DNA of 64,000 bases from Salinarimonas soli (GTDB lineage: Bacteria; Pseudomonadota; Alphaproteobacteria; Rhizobiales; Beijerinckiaceae), in assembly GCF_008386575.1 (NCBI RefSeq), contig NZ_VUOA01000007.1, positions 1 to 64,000 of the forward strand, given 5' to 3'. Below, in pieces: positions 1 to 9,086 of the stretch (its first letter is position 1; each line of letters begins with the position of its first letter). A model generated the notes under the pieces. It saw only the letters and a program-made list of their open reading frames with translations. It searched no databases and was not told the origin of the DNA. Made by a program: the position numbers and the translations under genes.

Positions 1-100
1 CGCGATCGCCAAGGGCTCCGCTCCTTACACCCGAAGTGGCGCGGACCATAAGGGGGACGGAAAAGCGGTCAAGGGGCGCGGGTGTCGCCGGGTGGAGCGC
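1..100. other. Left-edge region without a supported gene
   Basis: No complete gene can be supported here. On the minus strand an AAGGAG (26-21) lies 8 nt before a TTG codon at 12-10, followed by GCG ATC GCG up to the window edge. This could be the first four codons of a leftward gene, but that is too little to call. The rest looks like leader DNA between that putative gene and the repeat element upstream of rpoZ. Confidence 0.2.
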
Positions 101-330
101 CCCCCCCTCTCCCGGATGGGAGAGGGGTCGGGGGTGAGGGTGGCGAGGTCGAACCGGTTCTCTCGAAGCTTTCCGCTTGTCATGGCCGGGCTTGACCCGG
201 CCATCCAGTCGAGGCGTGAGCCTGGGTCCCCGGGACAAGCCCGGGGATGACGGTGGTGAGGCGGAGACGTAGTGCGCCCCTCCCGGCGTGATCCCTCACC
301 CCCGACCCCTCTCCCATCCGGGAGAGGGGA
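101..330. repeat. Composite palindromic repeat, family A (subtype A1)
   Basis: The element is bounded by two inverted copies of a G/C-rich hairpin. The left copy has arms at 105-113 and 118-126 around GGAT; the right copy has arms at 306-315 and 320-329 around ATCC. Between them are two further dyads built on GGCCGGGCTTGACCCGGCC (about 184-208) and CCCCGGGACAAGCCCGGGG (about 227-246). The same architecture recurs at 17363-17640 and 30934-31166, and with an insertion at 29230-29560. It lies just upstream of rpoZ, so it may sit in that gene's leader. Confidence 0.85.
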
Positions 331-412
331 GCCCTCCGCCCCTTGTCCCCGCGGCCGCTTTCGTGTAACGAGCCCCCTTTCCGGACACCCCATCCACCGA
401 GAGGAGCCGCCC

Positions 413-802
413 ATGGCTCGCGTGACCGTCGAGGACTGCATCGACAAGGTCGAGAACCGCTTCGAGCTCGTGCTGCTGGCGAGCCACCGCGCCCGCCTCA
501 TCTCGTCGGGCGCGCCGCTCACCATCGACCGCGACCGCGACAAGAACCCCGTCGTGGCTCTGCGCGAGATCGCCGACGAGACGATCGCTCCCGACGACCT
601 CAAGGAGCAGCTCATCCACTCGCTCCAGAAATACGTCGAGGTCGACGAGCCCGAGGCCGAGGCCGTGCCGCTCATCGGCGGGCCGGTGGCCGGCGGCGGG
701 GGCGACGATTCAGAGGTGCAGTTCGACCGCATGTCGGAGGACGACCTCCTGCGCGGCCTGGAAGGCCTCGTGCCCCCGGCGGAGAGCGACGACGACGAGT
801 GA
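413..802 (+). CDS. rpoZ: DNA-directed RNA polymerase omega subunit
   Basis: Product of 129 residues, a usual length for alphaproteobacterial omega. It helps RNA polymerase assemble by clamping beta-prime and is also part of a ppGpp-binding site on the enzyme. The conserved N-terminal half is recognisable: [20 protein letters not shown], then an Arg-rich helix (SHRARLIS) and the [15 protein letters not shown] segment. The C-terminal tail is acidic and low in complexity, as in relatives. The ATG at 413 follows GAGGAG with good spacing, and the protein begins exactly where family members begin. A terminator follows, then rsh, the classic alphaproteobacterial order that links omega with the (p)ppGpp enzyme. 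Confidence 0.95.
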   Translation: MARVTVEDCIDKVENRFELVLLASHRARLISSGAPLTIDRDRDKNPVVALREIADETIAPDDLKEQLIHSLQKYVEVDEPEAEAVPLIGGPVAGGGGDDSEVQFDRMSEDDLLRGLEGLVPPAESDDDE

Positions 803-831
803 GCGCCCCGCGCCCGCCCCGACGAGACCAG

Positions 832-857
832 GACCCGGCCCAGCGCCGGGTCTTTTC
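832..857 (+). terminator. Rho-independent terminator of rpoZ
   Basis: An 8-bp G/C stem, GACCCGGC (832-839) pairing with GCCGGGTC (845-852), has a 5-nt loop and is followed by TTTTC. It begins about 30 nt after the rpoZ stop and separates it from rsh. Confidence 0.85.
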
Positions 858-960
858 ATGTGGGGGCGGCGAAACGCGCCTTGCGGTGCAGCAATCAGCC
901 CCTTACCTTTTTTAGATTACGAAAGATCGGTGGACTACGGCGCCGTGGGGGCGCGCGGGC

Positions 961-3156
961 ATGATGCGTCAGTACGAGCTCGTCGAGCGGGTCCGGAAAT
1001 ATAACCCCGCCGCCGACGAGGCTCTTCTCAACCGGGCCTACATCTATGCCATGCGGGCGCATGGCACCCAGAAGCGCGCCTCCGGCGACCCGTTCTTCGC
1101 CCATCCCCTCGAGGTCGCCGCGATCCTCACGGACCTGCGGCTCGACGACGCCACCATCGTGGCCGCGGTCCTCCACGACACCGTGGAGGACACGGAGGCG
1201 ACCCTCGACGAGATCGAGAAGCTGTTCGGCCCCCAGATCCGGGCGCTCGTCGACGGCCTGACGAAGCTCAAGCGCATCGACCTCGTGTCCAAGCAGGCGG
1301 CGCAGGGCGAGAACTTCCGCAAGCTCCTGCTCGCGGTCGCGGCGGACGTGCGCGTGCTGCTCGTGAAGCTCGCCGACCGCCTGCACAACATGCGCACCCT
1401 GCACTTCATGCCCGCCGAGAAGCGGGCCCGCATCGCGCAGGAAACCCTCGACATCTACGCGGCGCTCGCCGGCCGCATGGGCATGCAGGAAATGCGCGAG
1501 GAGCTGGAAGACCTCGCTTTCCGCAACCTCAACCCGGAGGCCTACGAGACCATCACCCGGCGCCTCAACGACCTGGAGGCCCGCAGCGAGCGGCTCGTCG
1601 AGGAGATCGAGCACGACCTCATGGGCCGGCTGGAGACCCGGGGCATCCCGGCCGAGGTGAAGGGCCGGCGCAAGGAGCCCTACTCGATCTGGCGCAAGAT
1701 GGAGCGCAAGTCCGTCGCCTTCGAGCAGCTCTCCGACATCTTCGGCTTCCGGATCCTCGTCGGCGACCTCGACGAGTGCTACCGGACGCTCGGCGTGGTC
1801 CACACCACCTGGCCGATGGTGCCCGGCCGCTACAAGGACTACATCTCGACCCCGAAGCAGAACGACTACCGCTCGATCCACACCACCGTGATCGGGCCGG
1901 GCCGCCAGCGCGTCGAGCTGCAGATCCGCACCCGCTCCATGGACGAGATCGCCGAGTTCGGCATCGCGGCCCACCCCCTCTACAAGGAGGGGATCAACGA
2001 CACCTCGCGGCTCGCGCAGGAAAGCCGCGCCTATCAATGGCTGCGGCGCACCATCGATCTCCTGGCCGAGGGCGACAGCCCGGAGGAGTTCCTGGAGCAC
2101 ACCAAGCTCGAGCTCTTCCACGACCAGGTGTTCTGCTTCACCCCCAAGGGCCGCCTCATCGCGCTGCCGCGCGGCGCCACGCCCATCGACTTCGCCTATG
2201 CGGTCCACACCGACGTCGGCAACACGGCGGTGGGCTGCAAGATCAACGGCCGCATGGCCCCGCTCCTCACCGAGCTCCAGAACGGCGACGAGGTGGAGAT
2301 TGTGCGCGCCGACGCGCAGGTGCCGCCCGCGGCCTGGGAATCCCTCGTGGTCACGGGCAAGGCGCGCTCGGCGATCCGCCGCGCCACCCGCACCGCCGTG
2401 CGCCGCCAATATGCGGGGTTGGGGCGCCAGATCCTGGAGCGCGCCTTCGAGCGCGCCGGCAAGGCGTTCTCGGAGGAGAAGCTGAAAGGCGCCCTCCCCC
2501 GGCTCGCCCGCGGCACCGTCGAGGACGTGCTGGCCGCCGTGGGACGGGGAGAGATGTTCTCCGGCGACGTCGTGAAGGCCGTCTATCCCGACTACAAGGA
2601 GGAGCGCCGCACCCCCGGCGCGCCCGTGGACGGCGCGGGCTGGATGAGCATGGCCCAGGACGCCACGGTGAAGCTGAAGCTGCCCAACGGCGACGGCGGG
2701 GGCAACGGCATCCCGATCCGCGGCCTCAACCGCGACATCCCCGTGCGCTTCGCCCCCAATGGCGGTGCCGTGCCCGGCGACCGGATCGTCGGCATCCTGA
2801 CGCCCAACGAGGGCGTCACCATCTATCCCATCCAGTCCTCGGCCCTCGCGGCCTTCGACAACGAGCCGCATCGCTGGGTGGACGTGCGCTGGGACATCGA
2901 CATCGGCGCGGCGCAGCGCTTCCCGGCAAGGCTCCGGCTCCAGAGCATCAACGAGCCAGGCTCGCTCGCCCAGATCGCCCAGGTGATCGCGGACCACGAC
3001 GGCAACATCGACAACGTCGCCATGGACCGGCGCACCCCGGACTTCACCGACGTGGTCATCGACCTCGCGGTCTGGGACTTGAAGCACCTCAACGCGATCA
3101 TCGGCGAGCTGCGCGCCAAGCGCGTGGTGAGCCAGGTCCAGCGGGTCACCGGATAG
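961..3156 (+). CDS. rsh: Bifunctional (p)ppGpp synthetase/hydrolase (RelA/SpoT family)
   Basis: 731 residues, the normal size of a long RSH enzyme that makes and degrades (p)ppGpp in the stringent response. The N-terminal HD hydrolase domain keeps its metal ligands (H48 in FFAHPLEV, H72-D73 in VLHDTVEDT), so hydrolase activity is expected. The synthetase domain carries YKDYISTPKQNDYRSIHTT near residue 290. A TGS domain (about 395-450, LPRGATPIDFAYAVHTDVG) and a C-terminal ACT domain (about 650-725, NEPGSLAQIAQVIADHDGNI) follow. As in most alphaproteobacteria it appears to be the single long RSH next to rpoZ. The start is ATG at 961; a second ATG follows directly at 964. Confidence 0.95.
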   Translation: MMRQYELVERVRKYNPAADEALLNRAYIYAMRAHGTQKRASGDPFFAHPLEVAAILTDLRLDDATIVAAVLHDTVEDTEATLDEIEKLFGPQIRALVDGLTKLKRIDLVSKQAAQGENFRKLLLAVAADVRVLLVKLADRLHNMRTLHFMPAEKRARIAQETLDIYAALAGRMGMQEMREELEDLAFRNLNPEAYETITRRLNDLEARSERLVEEIEHDLMGRLETRGIPAEVKGRRKEPYSIWRKMERKSVAFEQLSDIFGFRILVGDLDECYRTLGVVHTTWPMVPGRYKDYISTPKQNDYRSIHTTVIGPGRQRVELQIRTRSMDEIAEFGIAAHPLYKEGINDTSRLAQESRAYQWLRRTIDLLAEGDSPEEFLEHTKLELFHDQVFCFTPKGRLIALPRGATPIDFAYAVHTDVGNTAVGCKINGRMAPLLTELQNGDEVEIVRADAQVPPAAWESLVVTGKARSAIRRATRTAVRRQYAGLGRQILERAFERAGKAFSEEKLKGALPRLARGTVEDVLAAVGRGEMFSGDVVKAVYPDYKEERRTPGAPVDGAGWMSMAQDATVKLKLPNGDGGGNGIPIRGLNRDIPVRFAPNGGAVPGDRIVGILTPNEGVTIYPIQSSALAAFDNEPHRWVDVRWDIDIGAAQRFPARLRLQSINEPGSLAQIAQVIADHDGNIDNVAMDRRTPDFTDVVIDLAVWDLKHLNAIIGELRAKRVVSQVQRVTG

Positions 3157-3302
3157 GGCTGCCCGCTGGCGATCGCTTAACCCTCTTGCGCCATGATCCC
3201 CGCCGGTGCGGGAGGGGTGCGGATGAGGCAGCGGACGAAGCGCGGGGCGGCTGGGATCAGGCCTGGACGGGACGTCGCGGCCGCGGCGGCCGGGGCCCGC
3301 GC

Positions 3303-4553
3303 GTGAGCGCCCTCCAGCCCGCCCTCGATCATCCGGCTTTCTGGCCCGCCGGCGAGACCTGGCGCGGCTGGCGGGGGCGGCGCATCCGGACCTTCGTGTT
3401 CCTGATCGCCGTCATCCTCGTCAACTACACCCTGTTTCGCCCCTCCCCCGTCGACATCGCGCTCACCACGGCCTTCGCCCTCACGGTGTTCTGCCGCCAG
3501 CAGCTCACGGTGACCGCCTTCTTCTACTATGTCCTGATCTTCGTCTGGCTCCTGTCGCTCCTGTCGGCCTCGCTGCGCTTCATCGACGACGACGAGGTGT
3601 CGTACCAGATGGTGAAGATCAGCTTCGCGGTCTCGATCGGCCTGTGCGCCTGCCTCGTCGCGGTCCACTGGACCTCGGCCCACCTGCACCGCTTCCTCCA
3701 GGTCTGGATCGGCTCGACCCTCATCGCGGCGCTGCTCGGCACCGCGGGCTTCGCGCTCAACGACCCGGACCTCACCTGGGACGGGCGCGCCAAGGCGCTC
3801 CTCGACGACCCCAACATGTACGGCGCCTTCCTGCTGCCGGGGGTTCTGGGCTGCGTGTACTTCATCAACCGGGGCCGGCACCGCTGGCTCTATATCGGCT
3901 GCCTCCTGTGCCTCACGCTGGGGCTCGTCCTGTCCTTCTCCCGGGTCGCCGTGGTGGCCGCGCTGGTCCTGAGCCTCGTCCTCGTCGCCATCATGAACCG
4001 GCAGGCGCTGCTGCGCACCTTCCTCTACGGCGCGGGCGGGGCCACGGTGCTGGTGCTGGTGGGCATCTGCGCCATGCTGTTCATCGAGGGCGCCGACGAC
4101 AAGTTCCTCGACCGCTTCACCTTCGCCAAGGAATACGACCTCGGCGAGCAGGGACGCCTCAACCGCTATATCGGCAGCATCGCCTTCATCCTCGACAATC
4201 CCCGCGGCATGGGGCTCCTGCAATACGAGAAGCTCTTCCCCGAGCCGATCCACAATCTCTGGATCTCGTCCTTCATGAATTTCGGCTGGAGCGCGGGCTT
4301 CGCCTATACCTTCCTCCTCGTGTTCTCGATCACCCTGTCGATCCGCAACTACCGCCGCACCGGCGACGTGATCTGCATCGTGCTGATGCTGGGCTGGCTC
4401 GGCATCGCGACCTGCGCCCTCCTGCACGAGGCGGAGCGCTGGCGCCATCTCTGGCTCATGATGGGGCTCCTATGGGGCGTGAACCCCCGCAACTGGCCCC
4501 CGCGCGCGGTCCCGGCAGCCACCAGGGGAGCGGCGTCGCCATGCGCATCCTGA
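3303..4553 (+). CDS. O-antigen ligase/polymerase-like membrane protein
   Basis: 416-residue polytopic membrane protein, about ten to twelve hydrophobic segments by eye. Family knowledge: Wzy_C/O-antigen-ligase proteins transfer or polymerise lipid-linked glycans on the periplasmic side. The sequence DDPNMYGAFLLPGVLGC followed by a hydrophobic run and SFSRVAVVAALV matches the conserved periplasmic-loop signature, and a HNLW motif near residue 315 is also typical. GTG at 3303 is the only sensible start, because no ATG lies in frame upstream. The 3' end overlaps the next glycosyltransferase by 13 nt, so the two are translationally coupled. Substrate unknown; exopolysaccharide export or polymerisation is inferred from the neighbours. 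Confidence 0.8.
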   Translation: MSALQPALDHPAFWPAGETWRGWRGRRIRTFVFLIAVILVNYTLFRPSPVDIALTTAFALTVFCRQQLTVTAFFYYVLIFVWLLSLLSASLRFIDDDEVSYQMVKISFAVSIGLCACLVAVHWTSAHLHRFLQVWIGSTLIAALLGTAGFALNDPDLTWDGRAKALLDDPNMYGAFLLPGVLGCVYFINRGRHRWLYIGCLLCLTLGLVLSFSRVAVVAALVLSLVLVAIMNRQALLRTFLYGAGGATVLVLVGICAMLFIEGADDKFLDRFTFAKEYDLGEQGRLNRYIGSIAFILDNPRGMGLLQYEKLFPEPIHNLWISSFMNFGWSAGFAYTFLLVFSITLSIRNYRRTGDVICIVLMLGWLGIATCALLHEAERWRHLWLMMGLLWGVNPRNWPPRAVPAATRGAASPCAS

Positions 4554-5737
4554 TCGCCAATTCGGGCCACCCGGCCACCATCAAGGGCGGCGCCGAGGCC
4601 GCCGCGCTCGATCTCGCGCACGGGCTCAGCGAGCGCGGCCACGGGGTGAGCCTCGTCGTGCACCATCCGGGCCGGGGTCACGAGACCTGGGACGACGGGG
4701 GCGTACGGGTCCACGCCCTGCCCAACCGCAACCTCTATTTCGGCTTCGACGGCCGCCCGCATGCGGCGCCCGCGCGGCTGGCCTGGCATGCGCTGGACGG
4801 CGCCAACCCCTTCATGGCCGCCGCCTTCGGCCGCATCCTCGACGCCGAGCGCCCCGATATCGTCAACACCCACGCCCTGCCAGGCTTGTCCCAGCTCGTC
4901 TGGCGCGAGGCCCGGCGGCGAGGGCTCCCCGTCGTCCACTATCTCCACGAATACGGGACCATGTGCCCCCGCGGATCGGGGTTCCGGGACGGGCGGCTAT
5001 GCGAGCGGCCCTGCACCCCTTGCGCGTGGCTCACCCGTCCGCGCAAAGCCCTCTCGCGCCTCGTCGACACGGTCGTGGGCGTGAGCCGCTTCACCCTCGA
5101 CCGTCACCTCGCCTGGGGCTTCTTCCCGCATGCCCGCACCGAGGTGCTGCCCAACCTCTTCCGGGACTTCCACCGGCCCGCCGGCCCGCGGCGCGGGGCT
5201 GCGGAGCTGCGGCTCGGCTATTTCGGGCGGCTCATCCACGACAAGGGGGTGAGCCTCCTCATCGAGGCGGTTCGCCGCCTGCCGCCGCAGGGCTGGACCC
5301 TCGACATCGGCGGCACCGGGGACCCGGCCTTCGTCGACGCCCTCAAGGCCGCCGCGCCTGCCAACGTCCGCTTCCTCGGCTGGACGCGGGCGGCGGATTT
5401 CTTCCCCTGCATCGACCTCCTGATCGTCCCCTCGATCTGGCCCGACCCGCAGCCCCGGGGGGTGTTCGAGAGCTACATGCACGGGGTGCCGGTGGCGGGC
5501 GCCCGCTCCGGCGGCATCCCGGAGCAGATCGACGAAGGGCGCACGGGCTGGCTGTTCGACCCAACGCCCGAGAGCCTCGCCGCCCTCCTCTCGGCCCGCC
5601 TTGGCACGCGCGACGACCGGGCGATCTCCGCCGACGCCCTCGCCAGGCGCCTGGAGCGCCTGGAGCCGGGCCGCGTGATCGAGTCTTACGAGGCGGTGTT
5701 CGAGGCGGCGATCGCCCGCAGGCGCGCCGCGGCGTGA
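4541..5737 (+). CDS. Glycosyltransferase family 4 protein
   Basis: 398 residues with a GT-B fold. The N-terminal acceptor domain opens with MRILIANSGHPATIKGGAE and the C-terminal nucleotide-sugar domain has LRLGYFGRLIHDKGV near residue 228. The family signature FESYMHGVPVAGARSGGIPE comes near residue 308 and holds the first donor-binding Glu. A Cys cluster (MCPRG...CERPCTPC, about residues 145-165) occurs in a subgroup of GT4 enzymes and may bind a metal. The ATG at 4541 follows AGGGGAG and overlaps the preceding gene. It probably adds a sugar to the glycan handled by the O-antigen-ligase-like protein; donor and acceptor cannot be read from sequence. Confidence 0.85.
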   Translation: MRILIANSGHPATIKGGAEAAALDLAHGLSERGHGVSLVVHHPGRGHETWDDGGVRVHALPNRNLYFGFDGRPHAAPARLAWHALDGANPFMAAAFGRILDAERPDIVNTHALPGLSQLVWREARRRGLPVVHYLHEYGTMCPRGSGFRDGRLCERPCTPCAWLTRPRKALSRLVDTVVGVSRFTLDRHLAWGFFPHARTEVLPNLFRDFHRPAGPRRGAAELRLGYFGRLIHDKGVSLLIEAVRRLPPQGWTLDIGGTGDPAFVDALKAAAPANVRFLGWTRAADFFPCIDLLIVPSIWPDPQPRGVFESYMHGVPVAGARSGGIPEQIDEGRTGWLFDPTPESLAALLSARLGTRDDRAISADALARRLERLEPGRVIESYEAVFEAAIARRRAAA

Positions 5738-5741
5738 GCCG

Positions 5742-6854
5742 CTACCCCGCCGCGAGCTCCGGCTCGCCCGCGGGCACGCGACCGGGCGACAGAAGCCCTT
5801 GCGCCAGGAGGCGGGCCGAGCGGGCCCAGCTGTAGCGGGCGAGGCGCTCGCGCCCGGCCTCGATGCGGGCGGCGCGGATCGCCGGCGGCTCGGCCAGGAC
5901 CGCGCCCATGAGGCGGGCGAGGCCGTCCGCGTCGTGGGCGTCGAAGAAATCGGCCACCCCGTCGCACACCTCCACCACGGCGGCCGCCCGCGAGGCGAGG
6001 ACGCGGGTGCCGGCCGCCATGGCTTCCAGCGGCGGGATGCCGAAGCCCTCGTAAAGGCTCGGGAAGATCAGCGCACGGGAGCGCCGCAGGAGGCCCGCCA
6101 GAACCTCGTCGCTCTGGCGCCCGGCGAAGATCACGTTCCCGTCCGCCGGCACGGGCTCGGCCCCGAAGATGCGCGCATCCGCCCGCCCGACCACGACGAG
6201 CCGCGCCGCGCCGGGCTCCAGCCGCCGGAAGGCCTCGATGGCGACGCTGAGATTCTTGTTGCGGGTGAGGTTGCCCACGGTGACGAAGAACGGCGCCTCG
6301 CCGGCAAGCCGCAGCGCCCCCGCCTCGTCCGCCTGCACGCGGGCCAGGTGCTCCCAGCCGTTCGGGGCGACCCGGATCGCCGAGCCCGGCACCTTCAGGA
6401 TCGCGGCGAGCTCGTCGCGGGAGAACTCGGACACGGTGGCGAGCCGGGCCGTGCGGGCGAGGATGCGTCCCGCCGTGGCATGGACCAGGCGGTAGGCCCG
6501 GGAGAAATGCTCGGGATGGCGATAGACCGCCGCGTCGTGGATGACGACGAGATGGCGCGGGTGCAGGAGCGGCCCGCTGCCGGCAAGGCTGAGGAGCCGC
6601 GCCCCCCGGGCCGCCTGGGCCAGGGTGACCTGATCCCAGCGATGGTCGATCCAGCGCCCGACGCGCTGGAGGCGGATGGCCCTGAGATCGAAGGGCACCT
6701 CGGCGGGCTCAGGGGTTACCAGCACCCATTCGACGTCGTGTGCGATCGCGCCCGTGGCCAGCGCCGCATCGAGCGCCTGCACGATCTCGCCGGCATAGCG
6801 CTGCACGCCGCTCATCGGCTGGGCGAGGAAGCGGCCGTTGATGACAGCCTTCAT
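5742..6854 (-). CDS. Glycosyltransferase family 4 protein (mannosyltransferase-like)
   Basis: 370 residues, convergent with the preceding glycosyltransferase (4 nt between stops). It starts MKAVINGRFLAQPMSGVQRY, typical of GT4 enzymes of the mannosyltransferase/RfaB type. It has FFVTVGNLTRNKNL near residue 204 and SLYEGFGIPPLEAMAAGTRV near residue 290, the EGFGIPPLE motif carrying the donor-binding acidic residues. The ATG at 6854 lies downstream of AAGGGG. It completes a small three-gene polysaccharide island, though its opposite orientation means separate transcription. Confidence 0.85.
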   Translation of the reverse strand: MKAVINGRFLAQPMSGVQRYAGEIVQALDAALATGAIAHDVEWVLVTPEPAEVPFDLRAIRLQRVGRWIDHRWDQVTLAQAARGARLLSLAGSGPLLHPRHLVVIHDAAVYRHPEHFSRAYRLVHATAGRILARTARLATVSEFSRDELAAILKVPGSAIRVAPNGWEHLARVQADEAGALRLAGEAPFFVTVGNLTRNKNLSVAIEAFRRLEPGAARLVVVGRADARIFGAEPVPADGNVIFAGRQSDEVLAGLLRRSRALIFPSLYEGFGIPPLEAMAAGTRVLASRAAAVVEVCDGVADFFDAHDADGLARLMGAVLAEPPAIRAARIEAGRERLARYSWARSARLLAQGLLSPGRVPAGEPELAAG

Positions 6855-6983
6855 GACGCAAGACCCCTTGGCGCGACGGACCGGGCCCGAGGCCCCGTTT
6901 GCGGCGCACCCTGGCATAGCCGGGTTAACCGGCCCTGTGCGGGATCCTGGAGCGCTGAGAGGCTGGCCCGAAGTCCTCCCCGG

Positions 6984-7105
6984 CCTCGTCCTGAGGTGCC
7001 TACCGCAGGTGGGCCTCGAAGGGGGTTCCAGAGGACTCCGGACGGCGGTGGCGAGGTGGTGCGTGCTTCGAGGCCCTGCCACGCAGGGCACCTCAGCATG
7101 AGGGG
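6984..7105. repeat. Interspersed repeat, family B (copy 1)
   Basis: The sequence begins CCTCGTCCTGAGGTGCC, has an internal GGGCCTCGAAGG, then GTGCGTGCTTCGAGG, and closes with CACCTCAGCATGAGGG. The ends are inverted relative to each other (CCTGAGGTGCC versus GGCACCTCAGC), giving a long imperfect hairpin. Similar copies occur at 29317-29465, 33079-33200 and 47634-47755. It lies between the glycosyltransferase start and the DUF2865 gene end. Confidence 0.8.
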
Positions 7106-7149
7106 GAGGATGGGACTGTCATTACGGGCCGCACTGTGACGTGACGGCG

Positions 7150-8106
7150 CTAGTTCAGGGCGACGAAGGACGAGGACGCCACGCGGCCCACGCCGCCGAA
7201 CCCGCCCGCGGGCTCGACCGCGGTGAAGCCCCTGGACGCGGCAGGGCGCGCCGGCTCGAGGGTTACGACGCGCATGGTCCGCAGCAGCGCCTCGCGGGTC
7301 GCCTCCCGCGCCGAGACGGCGAGGAGCGTGTCGACCTGGCGGCGCGCGCTGGCGCCGAGCGCCCGGGTGCGGCGGAAGTCCTCGAAGCCCTGCCGCTCGC
7401 CCGCGAAGGCGACCGCCGAGACCGCGCCGACGATGACGTCGCCCCGGCGCAGGGTCGGGTCCTGGGCGGGGTTCAGGCGGCTCGCGATGTTGTCGGGCCC
7501 CTGGCACGAGCAGGCGGCGGGGCGGCGGCTTTGATGCGCGAAGGCCTGCGGCAGGCTGCGATAAGGCCGCCCGTCGGAGCCTCGCGCCGCGCCGATGTCG
7601 GCCGAGCCGCGAGGGAGCGTGAACAGGGCCATCTCGGCCTGCGGGCAAGCCGCCTCGCAGGAGGCCTGATGCAACGGCCGGTCGCGGTCCGACGCGAGAT
7701 TGCCTAGCGGGAAGAAGTAGCCGTCGCATAGGCGCACGCAGACGCTGCGGCCGGTGACGGGCCCGGCCGCCCGGGCGGATGCGGTTGCGGACGCGACGCG
7801 CAGGGGTTGGGCTTTCGGTGCAGCCGCCGCCGACCGCGCCGGCTGGGCCACGGCCGCCGGCACCACGACGCGCGCGACGGGCGCCGGCAGCCGGCGCGCC
7901 GCCTCCTCGCGAAAGAAGCTCATGATCCCGGCATCGTCCGCCGCCCGCACCATCCCGGCGCCCGTGACGAGCGCGGCAAGCCCCAGCAGCACCCCGAGCC
8001 CGACCGCCCTGCCCCGCCCGCGCCTCAGCGGCGCGCGAAGCCCCGCCCGCACGGCCGCGACGCCCTCCCCGCCCCTTGGGGACACGTCGTCACTGCCAGC
8101 GGTCAT
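7150..8106 (-). CDS. DUF2865 domain-containing envelope protein
   Basis: 318 residues. An N-terminal hydrophobic segment (about 35-55, GLGVLLGLAALVTGAGMVRA) acts as signal or anchor, so the protein is probably periplasmic. The conserved core carries VCVRLCDGYFFPLG near residue 147 and several Cys (CEAACPQAE, ACSCQGP), which match DUF2865, a family of unknown function largely confined to Hyphomicrobiales. The Cys-rich core may form disulfides. The ATG at 8106 follows GGGAGAGG. It is a single gene with no obvious operon partner. Confidence 0.75.
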   Translation of the reverse strand: MTAGSDDVSPRGGEGVAAVRAGLRAPLRRGRGRAVGLGVLLGLAALVTGAGMVRAADDAGIMSFFREEAARRLPAPVARVVVPAAVAQPARSAAAAPKAQPLRVASATASARAAGPVTGRSVCVRLCDGYFFPLGNLASDRDRPLHQASCEAACPQAEMALFTLPRGSADIGAARGSDGRPYRSLPQAFAHQSRRPAACSCQGPDNIASRLNPAQDPTLRRGDVIVGAVSAVAFAGERQGFEDFRRTRALGASARRQVDTLLAVSAREATREALLRTMRVVTLEPARPAASRGFTAVEPAGGFGGVGRVASSSFVALN

Positions 8107-8263
8107 GGGGCCTCTCCCAAGGTCAGGTGAAAGGCGGACCGTAATGGGACAGGACGCTGGGGGCTACGGGGGCAGCGCGTTTATCCAATGTTAAGGTTGA
8201 CGGGTACGGCCGGGCTCTCGCGGACGCGCGAGATGAGTCACCGAACGGTCGTGTGCAAGCAGG

Positions 8264-8294
8264 TCGGACGGGCGCGCAGGCGCAGCCCGTCCGA
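8264..8294 (-). terminator. Hairpin downstream of the small lipoprotein gene
   Basis: A perfect 10-bp stem, TCGGACGGGC (8264-8273) with GCCCGTCCGA (8285-8294), has an 11-nt loop. It lies about 35 nt past the stop of the leftward lipoprotein gene. No T-run follows on that strand, so it may stabilise the 3' end or act as a weak terminator. Confidence 0.45.
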
Positions 8295-8327
8295 TGGTCT
8301 CGACGTCGAAAATGGTCGATGCGGCGC

Positions 8328-8693
8328 TCAGGCGCGGCGGAACTCGATCCCGCACTTCTTCTGGATGCTGGCCTGCTCGATGGCCTCCATCTGGCCCTTC
8401 AGGCTCGCGACCTCGGAGGCGGAGGCACCGTCGCCCTTGATGAAGAACAGGGCCGGCCAGAACAGGACGACGCCCACGCCCGTGGCGACGGCGTCGTTCG
8501 TGGCCTTCTGATCGTGGGCCCCGACGGCCTGAGCCGCCCGGGCCGAGACGCGGGCCGCCTCCTGGCCGAGCTCGCGGCAGCTATAGCCCTGATAGGTGAC
8601 CGGCGAGATGTAGGACGCCGAGATGTTGTCCGACCGGGTCGCGCAAGCGGCAAGGCCCGCCGCGATCGCGGCGGCGGTGACGACGATTTTCAT
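8328..8693 (-). CDS. Small putative lipoprotein
   Basis: 121 residues. The N-terminus MKIVVTAAAIAAGLAACATR is a lipoprotein signal with the lipobox L14-A-A-C17, so an outer- or inner-membrane lipoprotein is likely. The mature part contains SYISPVTYQGYSCRELGQEA, a short hydrophobic stretch (VATGVGVVLFWPALFFIKG) and a helical C-terminus ending in KKCGIEFRRA. This pattern (Y-x-G-x-S/T-C-x-x-L followed by a glycine-rich hydrophobic segment) is common in small proteobacterial lipoproteins of unknown function. The start is ATG at 8693; an open frame continues upstream without support. Confidence 0.75.
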   Translation of the reverse strand: MKIVVTAAAIAAGLAACATRSDNISASYISPVTYQGYSCRELGQEAARVSARAAQAVGAHDQKATNDAVATGVGVVLFWPALFFIKGDGASASEVASLKGQMEAIEQASIQKKCGIEFRRA

Positions 8694-8952
8694 GATGGTA
8701 AGCCCCCAGAGTTGAGGCCGCTGCCTTTGCACAAGCCGGATGCCCCCGCAACCGCCAAGCCTCGGCAGCCTTAATTGCTCGTGCGGGGCCGCACCGGAGG
8801 GCCCCTCGCCGGGGACGGTTTCAGGACGGTGCACGCTTGTGGTCGGGAGACGGAAGCGGCCGCCACGCCTGCTTGACCCGGCCTGCGAAGGGAACATCCC
8901 TCGCGCCGAGGCGGATCTGCGAGGCCGGGCCATGAGCCGCCCCGAAAACACG

Positions 8953-8976
8953 AAAGCCGCCCGAAGGCGGCTTTTT
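8953..8976. terminator. Bidirectional hairpin terminator after tRNA-Pro
   Basis: AAAGCCGCC (8953-8961), a CGAA tetraloop and GGCGGCTTT (8966-8974) form a 9-bp stem, with a T5 run 8972-8976 on the plus strand and T3 on the minus strand. It lies 33 nt beyond the 3' end of the leftward tRNA-Pro gene. Confidence 0.75.
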
Positions 8977-9008
8977 GGTCGTCAAGGGCCCCTCAAGGGC
9001 TCTGATAA

Positions 9009-9086
9009 TGGTCGGAGCGGCGGGATTTGAACCCACGACCCCTAGTCCCCCAGACTAGTGCGCTAACCAGGCTGCGCCACGCTCCG
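9009..9086 (-). tRNA. tRNA-Pro (anticodon GGG)
   Basis: A complete cloverleaf reads on the minus strand. The acceptor CGGAGCG pairs with CGCTCCG, followed by discriminator A and an encoded CCA (complement of 9009-9011). The D arm contains GCGCAGCCTGGTTAGCGC, the anticodon stem-loop is CTAGT-CTGGGGG-ACTAG with GGG at 34-36, and the T loop is TTCGAAT. Length is 78 nt with CCA. It decodes CCC/CCU proline codons. Confidence 0.95.

Noticed and set aside
101-330. Possibility that the repeats form a CRISPR array
   Set aside because: No equally spaced identical repeats with unique spacers are present; the units are inverted arms with conserved cores.
895-3087. Minus-strand open frame opposite rsh
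   Set aside because: It is an antisense shadow; the plus-strand frame has intact HD, synthetase, TGS and ACT domains.
1776-3302. Upstream extension of the O-antigen-ligase-like frame
   Set aside because: It overlaps rsh and has no ATG before GTG 3303; the hydrophobic protein begins after 3303.
7150-8106. Plus-strand frames across DUF2865 region
   Set aside because: They are antisense to a gene with a conserved Cys core and a good ribosome site.
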